This document shows, piece after piece, positions 50,301 to 57,990 of a stretch of DNA of 64,000 bases. The DNA lies in contig CAZRTJ010000012.1 in assembly GCA_964602985.1 (NCBI GenBank), positions 38,349 to 102,348 on the forward strand, in the 5' to 3' direction. How positions within the stretch are numbered: the first letter of the stretch is position 1; the number at the start of each line of letters is the position of its first letter. The stretch comes from CAYZJB01 sp964602985 (lineage in GTDB: Bacteria > CLD3 > SB21). The notes beneath the pieces are model-generated. The model had not been told where the DNA came from and did no database searches. It worked only from the letters and a program-made list of their open reading frames with translations. The translations under genes were made by a program, and so were the position numbers.

Positions 50301-52555
50301 CTGCGCAAGCCCCGACAAACTTCACAGCATCGGCATTGGCGACGGACTCACTGATCGTCAATTTCTCGGCAGCTTCCGGTCTGCCCGACGGATATTTGGC
50401 CATCCGTAAAGTCGGCAGCGTTCCGACAAGTGTTCCATCGGACGGACAATCGTACGCGGCCGGAAGTTCAGTGATCGCAGGGGATAGTGTTGTTTTTGTC
50501 GGAAGCGCAACGACGTTCACGCAAAAGAGACTCACGTCCAACACAGAATATTTTTACCGGATCTTTTCGTTCAATGGAACGGGATTGGCCATCAATTATC
50601 TGACGGCTTCGTCGCTGGTCGACAGCGTACTGACTCTGACAACGAGGTCGCTGGGCGTGAATAAATCCTCGATCGCATTCGGAAACGTGGACAAGACGAC
50701 GAATCAGTCCAGAAATGACACAATCATCTTATCCAAGAGCTTTGCAAACTCGGACATTACGTTCTCGTCGATTGCGGTCACTGGAACCAACGCGTCCGAT
50801 TTTATGATTCTCAAAGGCAATCCGCTTCCGAACATGGTCAATACAAACGCCCTTGAGCGGGATACGATCGTGGTTCAGTTCACGCCCTCAAATTTTGGTT
50901 CCCGATCGGCCAGTCTCGACATCACGGGTAATTTTGATGGAAGTCCGCTGATGGTGGCCATGACGGGATTTGGTACCGGTGATGTTATCAAGCCGAATAT
51001 AGGACTGCCGTCTGTCAATCCGGCCGCACCGTCGACGAATACAGCGGTCACGGTCACTGTATCCGTTTCCGACAACAGCGGTTTTTTGTCCCATGTCGTT
51101 TTGGAATACCGCAGGGGAGATCAGTCGAGTTTTTCACTGGATACGATGCAACTGGCCACGGGGCTGTATGTCGGCGAGATCCCTGCATCATCGGTCACGA
51201 AGTTCGGAGTTGTCTATCGAATACGCGCCAGCGATGGATCTGTCGATTCGACATCGAGAATGTATTCAGTGCCAGTCAGCCTTGGGGCGGGCGAAGTCAA
51301 CACATCCGTATCCGGCACGTATTCTAATGGAATCCCGGGCAGCGCAAAGGGTCAGGGCGATCGTGGATGGCGGCTTTTTTCAATTCCGCTTGACTTGAGT
51401 CCTACGCTTGCGGATTTGTTCGAATCGTGGGGCGCCGAATATCGCGTTTTTGATGAGGACGGAAACCGAATCACGACGGCTCAACTGCAATACAGGAAGG
51501 GGTACTGGGTCAAACATTTGGGCGGCAACCAGGCGTTTGCGGTATCTCTGGGTGCGGCAAGTGTCTCACTGGATTCGGTTCTGATCCCCCTCGAAAGCGG
51601 TTGGAGTTTGATCGGCACCCCGTTTCCAGTACAATCGGTAATCTCGTTGACCAAACCTGCGGAGGTTTCCGGTCTTTACCGGAGAACCAATGCGGACGCA
51701 TACGAGCCTGCCAGTATAATGGAACCCTTCGAAGGTTATTGGATAAACAACAGCGGATCGCAAACGTCGATTGTCGTTTACCCTCGAACGTCGAATCCGA
51801 TTGCGAAAGTGGCCTCGAAAACCGACTGGACGGTTCAGTTTAAGGTTCGTCACGACGATCTCCAGGAAGATCATAATTTTATAGGCGTCGTAGAGGGAGA
51901 CATCCACAATCTTCCGGAAATACCGACAATGGGAGATTACGTGAATGCATCCTTTGAGCGTTCGGAAGGAGAAGGAGTGAAAGTCTATACGCTGGACTTT
52001 CGTCCTCCGTCGGATCTGGGTTACACGTGGGATATGTCAGCGACATCGTCGTTTGGCCGCGCGGAGTTGGAACTCGAATGGATTCCGGATCAACTGCCAT
52101 CAGGACACGTGATGGCCATCCTGGATGTGAGTCACAATCAAGTCGTTGATGCCACTCAGGCCGGTTATCGCTTCCGAGGGATGGATCGATCGGAGCCGGT
52201 TCGTTTCAAGATTTTTGTCGGAACAGAAGCCTATACGCTGGGTGAGTTGGCTAAAGCGCAAGCCGAATTGCCGCGGGAATTCTTACTTCAACAGAACTAT
52301 CCAAACCCATTTAACCCGACGACAAGCATTCGCTACGAACTGGCGCAAGCCGGCGAAGTGAGCCTGACTGTTTATAATATGTTGGGTCAGAGAGTCCGCA
52401 CCCTGATCGGCAATCGATTCCAACAAACCGGCCGGTACACGGTTTCCTGGGATGGCAAGAATGACGGAGGAATCCAGGTCGCGTCCGGCATCTATCTGTA
52501 CAGACTGGCAGTCGGAAATTATGTGCGTACGCGCAAAATGCTGTTGATCAAATAA
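47327..52555 (+). CDS. Giant T9SS surface protein: LamG, FG-GAP propeller, FnIII, Hydin-like
   Basis: This 1,742-residue exported protein has a signal with WSTWAQ near 25-30. A LamG domain spans about 30-240 (DGVDDYVDISDD, QWQHIAATYE, DELRVWN). Seven FG-GAP/VCBS repeats (about 420-760) carry Ca-binding loops such as GDFDNDGDLDV, GDYNNDGDLDI, GDYDNDGKPDL and GDYDKDGRLDF, probably forming one propeller. Two or three FnIII-like modules follow (about 785-1105), then an ASPM/SPD-2/Hydin-like domain (about 1108-1220). The C-terminal T9SS sorting domain (about 1648-1742) has LLQQNYPNPFNPTTSIRY and ends RKMLLIK. An adhesin or matrix-binding role is likely. Ribosome binding site GAGGTG lies before the ATG. 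Confidence 0.9.
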   Translation: MNRLPAWIGLLFPVWFILMTPSWSTWAQGPGNALQFDGVDDYVDISDDDSFTGSAITIEAWIYPDEVVGTERILLSKYNSNASDISWTLYKQADGRLLWQVHQDPPTARIIVQDAVTIYANQWQHIAATYEVATQNMYIYVNGSMTATTLTFASSLSSIYNGNTPVRIGSAVNAAGNMVQFWDGAIDELRVWNSFLDASQIRTRMHTQLTGSESGLVAYYRCDESSGNLDDGTNNNLDGVLMGGMTRGTSTAAVGAGYGNIQTVSTTGSRNFPTTNLLLNFTSKSGSDDFLSTLLNDSTAVGTLPTGSNIYTKKYWVLEKFGSGTFAANATFELGTGAISSADVSAPSNLKLYRRNANESGSWTLVGSASAATTASVTFNGLTQTGQYMIGTTGTSTFYSSGDILFSEFSNGSFIFSLNSPLDLGDFDNDGDLDVIVTGNDGSNIKTILYRNTNGTYNDANSSLQNLYTGGVQWGDYNNDGDLDIAILGSSTYISNPAVDGGTPALPIYKGNGTSSFTLDTNLSPIPLRNTVTKVVWGDYNFDGQTDLLAGGVLYKNRGGTGHTFDRVGHIPDSLWSSNYVSWCDYDGEGDLDFIYTAGYAGQSASTQLWRNDGSTFTHVLTPVDGSSDFPQLAEGMQAWGDYDNDGKPDLAICGTPDASSRFLKIYKNNGNGIFHDIGASLGGGVGVSMGALAWGDFDNDGWLDLIAFGYNATGPYNLSVYRNNRDGSFTNLGSVGISSVVVGNGAVGDYDKDGRLDFIMTGWNQSNQHQLLTACHNNTSVNPNAKPTAPVIRNTVPGADSVRISWDLATDNETPSLGLTYNIRMGSSPGGINIVSPMADVSTGLRKVARQGNAWHDTTIVMRNLANGTYYWAVQAIDNSYDGGAFSSEQSFSIGVPPLVPGTPAINVNTITNVTLSWSASAGTLTRYRIFRSTTSGTGFVQVDSTSDATNAKTHTLPVGGTYYFKIAAVNANGMSVQSGEQTVVTLAVEPAQAPTNFTASALATDSLIVNFSAASGLPDGYLAIRKVGSVPTSVPSDGQSYAAGSSVIAGDSVVFVGSATTFTQKRLTSNTEYFYRIFSFNGTGLAINYLTASSLVDSVLTLTTRSLGVNKSSIAFGNVDKTTNQSRNDTIILSKSFANSDITFSSIAVTGTNASDFMILKGNPLPNMVNTNALERDTIVVQFTPSNFGSRSASLDITGNFDGSPLMVAMTGFGTGDVIKPNIGLPSVNPAAPSTNTAVTVTVSVSDNSGFLSHVVLEYRRGDQSSFSLDTMQLATGLYVGEIPASSVTKFGVVYRIRASDGSVDSTSRMYSVPVSLGAGEVNTSVSGTYSNGIPGSAKGQGDRGWRLFSIPLDLSPTLADLFESWGAEYRVFDEDGNRITTAQLQYRKGYWVKHLGGNQAFAVSLGAASVSLDSVLIPLESGWSLIGTPFPVQSVISLTKPAEVSGLYRRTNADAYEPASIMEPFEGYWINNSGSQTSIVVYPRTSNPIAKVASKTDWTVQFKVRHDDLQEDHNFIGVVEGDIHNLPEIPTMGDYVNASFERSEGEGVKVYTLDFRPPSDLGYTWDMSATSSFGRAELELEWIPDQLPSGHVMAILDVSHNQVVDATQAGYRFRGMDRSEPVRFKIFVGTEAYTLGELAKAQAELPREFLLQQNYPNPFNPTTSIRYELAQAGEVSLTVYNMLGQRVRTLIGNRFQQTGRYTVSWDGKNDGGIQVASGIYLYRLAVGNYVRTRKMLLIK

Positions 52556-52566
52556 GGAGCGCCGAA

Positions 52567-53160
52567 ATGAAGTCACCCATCACCTTTCTGCTCATCATCG
52601 TGCTTCCGGTCGCTGTCCATTCGCAGGAACAAAAGAAAACCACAGCGGCTGTACTGGATTTTGCCGTCGTGCAGGGGATGTCCCCCAACGAGGGGGTTTT
52701 GCTGAGTGAAAAATTTCGTAGTTCATGCAGTCGTACAAGAAAGTTCATTTTCCTGACACGAACGGAGATGGAAGAGATTGCAAAGGAACAACACTTTTCA
52801 CTTACCGATCTGTGCGATCAGGAAAACTGCGCAGTCAAGGTAGGAAAACAGTTGACCGCAGCGAAGATTATCTTTGGGCGAATGGGCAAAGTCGGTCAGA
52901 CGTACACGGTGAATGCGAAGATCCTGGATGTGACGACCGGTACAATCAACAATGAAGTCGATCGCCAGTATCGCGGTGAAATTGACGGGCTGTTCAAGGT
53001 CTTTGATGAAATGGCTCTCGACTTAATGGGAATGAAACGCAAATCGAAATGGCCATGGATTCTGGGCGGAGTGGTGATCGCGGGAGGCGGGGCCGCCTTC
53101 CTCTTGAAACCCAAGCCGGCAAAGGATCCATTTGGAACGCCCCCGGGTCCTCCTCAATGA
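52567..53160 (+). CDS. CsgG-like exported protein with C-terminal membrane helix
   Basis: This 197-residue protein has a signal peptide MKSPITFLLIIVLPVAVHS. Its CsgG/LpoB-type alpha/beta domain (about 25-150) has 'TTAAVLDFAVVQGMSPNEG', FLTRTEMEEIAKEQ, KIIFGRMGKVGQTYTVNAKILDV-type strands and a CX4C pair (CDQENC). A hydrophobic Gly-rich helix (about 160-180) and a proline-rich end (GTPPGPPQ) follow. CsgG-type proteins form or activate outer-membrane complexes. It lies 11 bases after the giant T9SS gene and 9 before the TlpA-like gene. A longer paralogue with the same CX4C is two genes downstream. Confidence 0.78.
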   Translation: MKSPITFLLIIVLPVAVHSQEQKKTTAAVLDFAVVQGMSPNEGVLLSEKFRSSCSRTRKFIFLTRTEMEEIAKEQHFSLTDLCDQENCAVKVGKQLTAAKIIFGRMGKVGQTYTVNAKILDVTTGTINNEVDRQYRGEIDGLFKVFDEMALDLMGMKRKSKWPWILGGVVIAGGGAAFLLKPKPAKDPFGTPPGPPQ

Positions 53161-53169
53161 AAGACTATT

Positions 53170-53730
53170 ATGAATGCAATCTCAGTGTGTCTGCTCATAG
53201 CTGCTTGGTGTCACGTTTACTTATGTGCAACGACAGCGACCGCACAAAGTCTTATGGATTCAACAGCCGCGCCCAGCTTTTATCTCCGCACGCTGTCCGG
53301 TGAAGATTTCTATTCGGCCGACTATTATGGCACACCGAGAAATACCTACAAAGCCAAATCGTCGCGTGAGCCTGTCATTCTGAGCTTCTTTGCCACATGG
53401 TGCCAACCATGCCGGCGCGAGATACCGACACTTCATGAACTGCAGAAATCTTATCCAGACATAAAAATCTTTCTTGTCGATGTCGCAGAAAACGAGGATC
53501 TGGTAAGAAAACACGTCAAATCTGAAGCCATTGGACTGCCTGTCCTCATGGATCGATATGCAAAGGTTGCGGAGAAATTTGGAGTAAAGGGCAAGGAATC
53601 AGTGGCCGTATTACCAACGCTCATTGCCATCGAACGATCAGGTAAGATTCTCATTGTAAAGAAGGGTTACGCTGAAGGCGACGAAAAAAAACTGGAGTCC
53701 TTCTGTAGAGTTTTATCGGCATCTAATTAG
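53170..53730 (+). CDS. TlpA/ResA-like exported thioredoxin
   Basis: This 186-residue protein has an N-terminal hydrophobic export signal (about 3-26) and a thioredoxin fold with redox motif FFATWCQPCRREIP (Cys78, Cys81), a cis-proline region (VLPTLIAIERSG) and 'KIFLVDVAENED'. It is a periplasmic thiol-disulfide oxidoreductase. It stands between two CsgG-like proteins that each keep a CX4C cysteine pair, so those proteins are likely substrates (inference). It is short-spaced to both neighbours (9 and 10 bases), showing an operon. Confidence 0.85.
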   Translation: MNAISVCLLIAAWCHVYLCATTATAQSLMDSTAAPSFYLRTLSGEDFYSADYYGTPRNTYKAKSSREPVILSFFATWCQPCRREIPTLHELQKSYPDIKIFLVDVAENEDLVRKHVKSEAIGLPVLMDRYAKVAEKFGVKGKESVAVLPTLIAIERSGKILIVKKGYAEGDEKKLESFCRVLSASN

Positions 53731-53740
53731 CCATACCAAA

Positions 53741-54880
53741 ATGGTCAGCCGGTTCGTTCGTGCCATGCTCTACGGGACGCTTTTCTTGGGGCGAATTTCT
53801 TTCTCGCAGGAAAAACTGGTACCCGTAGCCGTGATCGACTTCAATGTAAGCACTGGTTTGAGCTTGGGAGAAGCATCTGTCCTGACGAGTCGCTTCAGAG
53901 GGCTGTTGGTCAATACTGGCAAATTTGATGTTGTCGAGCGGGACCGGATGAATGAAATTCTCAAACAACAAGATTTTAACATGTCGGATCAGTGTAATAC
54001 CGCCGAATGCGCTGTCCAGGTCGGCCAATTGCTGGGTGTCCAGCAGATCATTGCCGGAGACCTGGGCCAGCTTGGTGAAACATGGACGATCGATTTACGC
54101 CTCGTCGATGTTGAAACAGGGAAAATAATGCTGACAAGGTCCGAGGATCATCGCGGGGAGATTGATGGACTCCTTACCGTCATGAAATCAATTGCGAACG
54201 CATTTGCGGGCAATCCGAATAGCGCTTCAAATACTGACGTCTCTGGAAATGCTGATCTCTATATACTGTCCAATCCGGGTAATTTTCCTATACAGTTGAA
54301 CGGCAAAGCCACGGGGTTTACTACACCAAAACTTATTGAAGGTCTTCCCATTGGAGATTATACGATCGAATTGATAGACGGTGTTCTTGCCGGTAGCGCA
54401 TCTGTGCAACTGAAAGAAGGCGCTCTCGAGAATGTGACAATTGATCTCAAACCAATCAAAACAAATGTCAAAATTCTTTCAAATCCCCTGGGAGTTGACG
54501 TTCTTCTGGAAGATCAGAAAATCGGCGTCACACCATGCGTTGTGGCCATCAATTGTGGAAAACGCAAACTCGTATTCACCAAAATCGGATACAAGGATGA
54601 GGAGTTAGATGTCGAAATTGTCCAGGACAAGACACCAAGGACACTTGTGGTTGAGCTCAAATCAATTATTACCGTAAATCTAATCATTAAGCCGGAGAAA
54701 TCAGAGGTCATTATTGACGGCGTCTCTTATGGTTTGGGATCAACTGTTCTTCGCATGCTCTCAGGAGATCGTTTGGTGATCGTCAAGTCGCTGGATAAGA
54801 GTTTTGAAACATATGCCGAGACGATATCTTTGCGAGCCGACACGACCTTGTCCATAAGTTTGCAAAAGAAAAAGAAATAA
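53741..54880 (+). CDS. CsgG-like domain protein with PEGA-like repeats
   Basis: This 379-residue exported protein has an N-terminal signal (MVSRFVRAMLYGTLFLGRISFS). A CsgG-like domain (about 25-150) has 'VPVAVIDFNVSTGLSLGEAS', DVVERDRMNEILKQQ and the CX4C pair CNTAEC, with 'QLLGVQQIIAGDLGQLGETW'. Three beta-rich repeats of the PEGA type follow (about 170-375), with segments such as ILSNPGNFPIQLNGKATGFTTP-like and 'ILSNPLGVDVLLEDQKIGVTP'. PEGA domains occur on surface and cell-wall proteins. Clear paralogue of 52567-53160 but with PEGA repeats in place of the C-terminal helix. Confidence 0.8.
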   Translation: MVSRFVRAMLYGTLFLGRISFSQEKLVPVAVIDFNVSTGLSLGEASVLTSRFRGLLVNTGKFDVVERDRMNEILKQQDFNMSDQCNTAECAVQVGQLLGVQQIIAGDLGQLGETWTIDLRLVDVETGKIMLTRSEDHRGEIDGLLTVMKSIANAFAGNPNSASNTDVSGNADLYILSNPGNFPIQLNGKATGFTTPKLIEGLPIGDYTIELIDGVLAGSASVQLKEGALENVTIDLKPIKTNVKILSNPLGVDVLLEDQKIGVTPCVVAINCGKRKLVFTKIGYKDEELDVEIVQDKTPRTLVVELKSIITVNLIIKPEKSEVIIDGVSYGLGSTVLRMLSGDRLVIVKSLDKSFETYAETISLRADTTLSISLQKKKK

Positions 54881-54999
54881 CTTCTCGAACTATTTGTGGC
54901 CATTAAGTCTTAAGGAGAGCCGATAACATTATCGATTTCTTCCAGGGCTTTCTCGGCTTTGTTACCCCATCTGCACACGCCCGACGCGAATGTCCTTAT

Positions 55000-55914
55000 G
55001 TGCATCATGACAATAGCCCGGTACGAAGCTGGCTGATGCTGCCGTTGCTCTTGTTTCTTTGTACATCCTTGCGACCACAAGATACCCAAGAGGCGAGTCA
55101 GTCCCGTTCCTTGACAGTAGAGCGAACGGATAGCGTCATGATGTCGCCCCGCCAGGTTGTACAATACACATTTCCCGTCAGCGCGAGCATTTGGTATTCC
55201 GTCGTTGCGCAAGGAGAAGACTTCATATTGTCTGCGACTTTGGCGGACGCGTATGGGGATTCCAATAACTACTCGGCCGTCGGCAAAGAAACGGCTATCG
55301 TATTTCGTTGCCCCGATTCAGCTAAGGTCTGTCGCGTACGTGTTCGCAATCTCACGGCTGATTCATCCCTCGTCGTCGTTAGGTTGATTCGACAAACGAA
55401 AAAATATTTTGTACCGCCATTTCGTTCGGCAGATGCAATCACGTATTACAATATGTTCGGCTACAGGCCATTGATTGGCAAAGAGAAGCGCAAGGCGGTC
55501 AACGGCCACGACGGCGTCGACATCAGTGTGGCAACCGGGTACTCGGGCGGGGGGAAGGCAGCGGCGTGGCTCAAGGACAAGCCGCCGGTTATGGCCATGG
55601 CGGACGGCGTCGTGTTGCGGGTAATGAGTGATAACTGCCGCCTCGGTACCATGGTGTGGATTAAACACGAGACGCCTGCCGGAACCTATACTGCGTTATA
55701 TGGGCATCTCGAAGGCACAACGGTCGCCAAAGGCGACTCGGTTCGGTCAGGCGCAACAGTTGGGCACGTTTTGCCGGCCAGACTGTGTCCGGGCGGATTC
55801 GAGCGCCACCTGCACTTGGAGATGTGGAAAGGCATTGTGACGTCCTGGGACGGCGGATACAGCAACGGCCGGTCGGGTCAGATCAATCCGTTGGGAGTCA
55901 TTTTTTCAGAGTGA
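55000..55914 (+). CDS. M23-family metallopeptidase (LytM-like)
   Basis: This 304-residue exported protein has a hydrophobic signal (about 11-24). A beta region (about 40-135) precedes the M23 domain. Zinc ligands are H170 and D174 (HDGVD) and H272 (HLHLE), with catalytic H236 (YGHL) and H270. The segment after HDGVD is longer than usual (YSGGGKAAAWLKDKPPV before MAMADGVV). M23 enzymes cut peptide cross-links in peptidoglycan; with all ligands present it should be active. Start: GTG at 55000, or ATG at 55036, which would leave a shorter signal. The open frame runs farther upstream behind AAGGAG (54912-54917) but offers only an ATT or ATC codon. Last gene of the surface block. Confidence 0.86.
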   Translation: MHHDNSPVRSWLMLPLLLFLCTSLRPQDTQEASQSRSLTVERTDSVMMSPRQVVQYTFPVSASIWYSVVAQGEDFILSATLADAYGDSNNYSAVGKETAIVFRCPDSAKVCRVRVRNLTADSSLVVVRLIRQTKKYFVPPFRSADAITYYNMFGYRPLIGKEKRKAVNGHDGVDISVATGYSGGGKAAAWLKDKPPVMAMADGVVLRVMSDNCRLGTMVWIKHETPAGTYTALYGHLEGTTVAKGDSVRSGATVGHVLPARLCPGGFERHLHLEMWKGIVTSWDGGYSNGRSGQINPLGVIFSE

Positions 55915-56027
55915 GGCTTCCTAAATCACGGGAACTGTCGCCGAACCCATTTACGCTTCGACCTGCAATCTGTCATCGTACGTCAGTCGCCTAGGCATGG
56001 ACTGAGAGATGCTCTTCTGGAGGTGCA

Positions 56028-56055
56028 AAACCCTGCCGACGGCAGGAACGGGTTT
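56028..56055. terminator. Palindromic hairpin between convergent genes
   Basis: CCTGCCG (56032-56038) pairs with CGGCAGG (56040-56046), and AAACCC (56028-56033) can pair with GGGTTT (56050-56055) as an alternative. It lies in the 173-base gap between the M23 gene and the debranching-enzyme gene, which converge. There is no U-tract directly after the stem on either strand, so terminator function is a guess. Confidence 0.35.
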
Positions 56056-56087
56056 GGGTACGTAGTTTCAAAAAAAAGACAGGAATC

Positions 56088-57989
56088 TCAGGATGTGAAA
56101 ACCCGCAACCACTCGGCGACACTCCACGCCTGAGAGATACAGCCGCGCGGGGAATGAGGCGCGTCGCCGTCGAAGATCTCCGACACACTGCCTGCACACG
56201 CTTCTTCCAGGTGCGGTCGCATGCGCGCAAGGATGCCGGCGATCCTGTCGCGGTCGCCGTATCGCCGCACCGCGTCGACATACGGTCCGAGGAGCCACGT
56301 CCACACCGTGCCCTGATGATACGCCGCGTCGCGCGCGCGGGGATCGCCTTCGTAACGCGCGACGTATCGCGGATCAAACGGACTCAGACTGCGAAGGCCG
56401 ACCGGTGTGTACAGGTGATTCGTGACGGTTTGCAGGACGGCGCGGGCCCTTTCGTCGGAAATGAGCGGATGGGGAAGACTGAGCGCGAAAATCTGATTGG
56501 GTCGCACGGATCCGTCCTTTGTAGAACCGTCGATGACATCGTACAGGCAATTCTGCTCGGCGTTCCAAAACTGTTCTTCAAATGTTTTGCGGACTCTCGC
56601 GGCTTTGTCGAAGGTTGTCTTCGCGTCGTTTGGTCGGTCGGCATCCTCCAACCACTGTCCGTAGATCATGAGCGCGTTGTACCAGAGCGCGTTGATTTCG
56701 ACGGGTTTACCGATGCGCGGCGTGACTACCCAGTCGCCGACTTTGGCGTCCATCCATGTCAGCTGCACACCCGGCTCGCCCGCGCGAAGCAGACCGTCCG
56801 CGTCCACCTGGATTCCGTACCGCGTTCCGCGCTCATGCCAGGCGATGATCTCCGAAAAGACGGGAAGGAGTTCGTCCAAGACAAACCGGGAGTCCTTGCT
56901 GATGCGCGAGTACGCGTCGGCCGCGAGGAAGAACCACAACGTCGCGTCCACGGTGTTGTATTCCGGCGCCTCTCCTTCATCCGGAAATCGATTGGGCAGC
57001 ATGCCGCGATCCACGAGAAGGGAAAATTCTTTGAGAATGAGCTTCGCGTCGTTGAATCGCCTGGTCGTCAACGTGAGTCCGGGCAGTGCGATCATCGTGT
57101 CCCGTCCCCAGTCGGTGAACCAATGGTACCCGGCCAGGATGGTTCGCAAGTTGTTTCCGCGCTTCACGATGAATTGGTCTGCGGCAAGGGTCAGACGTCG
57201 GACATCGGCATCGCCCGGATTGACTGCTTTCGCCAGCTGTTGCCGCCGTGTTGTCTCCCTGTTCATCAGTACGCGCGCTGACCGTCCGGAAGGTTCGTCG
57301 GTGGACAGGAGGATGTGAATGGAATCGCCTTCGGCCGCGCGAATTTCAAACACTCCCGGTGTGAACAGGTCCTCCCGATAATCCAACCCTCGCTCCAGTT
57401 CCACGGCGTATTCGAAATTGTAATACCAATGGAAATCCGGGTGGAAGTCGGAATTCGGTACGGATATGTACGTGTCGGGCTGGAATTCGACCGGATGATA
57501 CTGAAAGACGCCGTCTTGGAATCGTCCGTCCTTCCGTATTCCCTCAAACGCATGCTGCAGGGAGTGATAATCGCGGCACGCATAGAACGGACGAAGAAAG
57601 AGGGAGAATCGCTCCGGCGATTTCAGGATGTGAACCGACACCACGGTCGTGTTCTCGCCGTGAATCGCGGCAATGGTCTTCCGTATGTAGACCTCACCGG
57701 CGCGGTAGGTCCACGTGGGAAAGAGATCATGTTCGAAGGATTCGATGAATTGGTATCCATTCGGATGGAACGTGCCCGGAAATTGATTGGCGCTGAGGTC
57801 ATAATTGTTTCCTGCCAGGACGAGGGTTTCGTCCAATCTGGAGATCAGCACCGAACGTCCGACCGGGGGGCGAAGCGCGGCGACGAGCAATCCGTGATAG
57901 CGGCGTGTGTGAATACCGCTGACCGTGCCGGACGCCCAACCGCCGAGACCGTTGGCCTCCAGCCATTCGGTGTGCACTTGCGGACTCAC
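56088..57989 (-). CDS. Glycogen debranching enzyme-like amylo-alpha-1,6-glucosidase
   Basis: This 633-residue protein matches the prokaryotic/archaeal-type glycogen debranching enzyme. The N-terminal GDE_N domain begins 'EWLEANGLGGWASGTVSGI' and has RRYHGLLVA. The GH15/GH133-like (alpha/alpha)6 catalytic domain follows, with 'AGYHWFTDWGRDTMIALPGL', 'NRFPDEGEAPEYNTVDATLW', 'TWMDAKVGDWVVTPR' and 'RDAAYHQGTVWTWLLGPY'. It trims alpha-1,6 branches or related alpha-glucans. The GTG start at 57989 sits six bases after AAAGGAG; a longer frame to 58022 overlaps the upstream gene. It is the second gene of a two-gene operon with a GH63-like enzyme. Long frames on the other strand are shadows. Confidence 0.92.
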   Translation of the reverse strand: MSPQVHTEWLEANGLGGWASGTVSGIHTRRYHGLLVAALRPPVGRSVLISRLDETLVLAGNNYDLSANQFPGTFHPNGYQFIESFEHDLFPTWTYRAGEVYIRKTIAAIHGENTTVVSVHILKSPERFSLFLRPFYACRDYHSLQHAFEGIRKDGRFQDGVFQYHPVEFQPDTYISVPNSDFHPDFHWYYNFEYAVELERGLDYREDLFTPGVFEIRAAEGDSIHILLSTDEPSGRSARVLMNRETTRRQQLAKAVNPGDADVRRLTLAADQFIVKRGNNLRTILAGYHWFTDWGRDTMIALPGLTLTTRRFNDAKLILKEFSLLVDRGMLPNRFPDEGEAPEYNTVDATLWFFLAADAYSRISKDSRFVLDELLPVFSEIIAWHERGTRYGIQVDADGLLRAGEPGVQLTWMDAKVGDWVVTPRIGKPVEINALWYNALMIYGQWLEDADRPNDAKTTFDKAARVRKTFEEQFWNAEQNCLYDVIDGSTKDGSVRPNQIFALSLPHPLISDERARAVLQTVTNHLYTPVGLRSLSPFDPRYVARYEGDPRARDAAYHQGTVWTWLLGPYVDAVRRYGDRDRIAGILARMRPHLEEACAGSVSEIFDGDAPHSPRGCISQAWSVAEWLRVFTS

Positions 57990-57990
57990 A

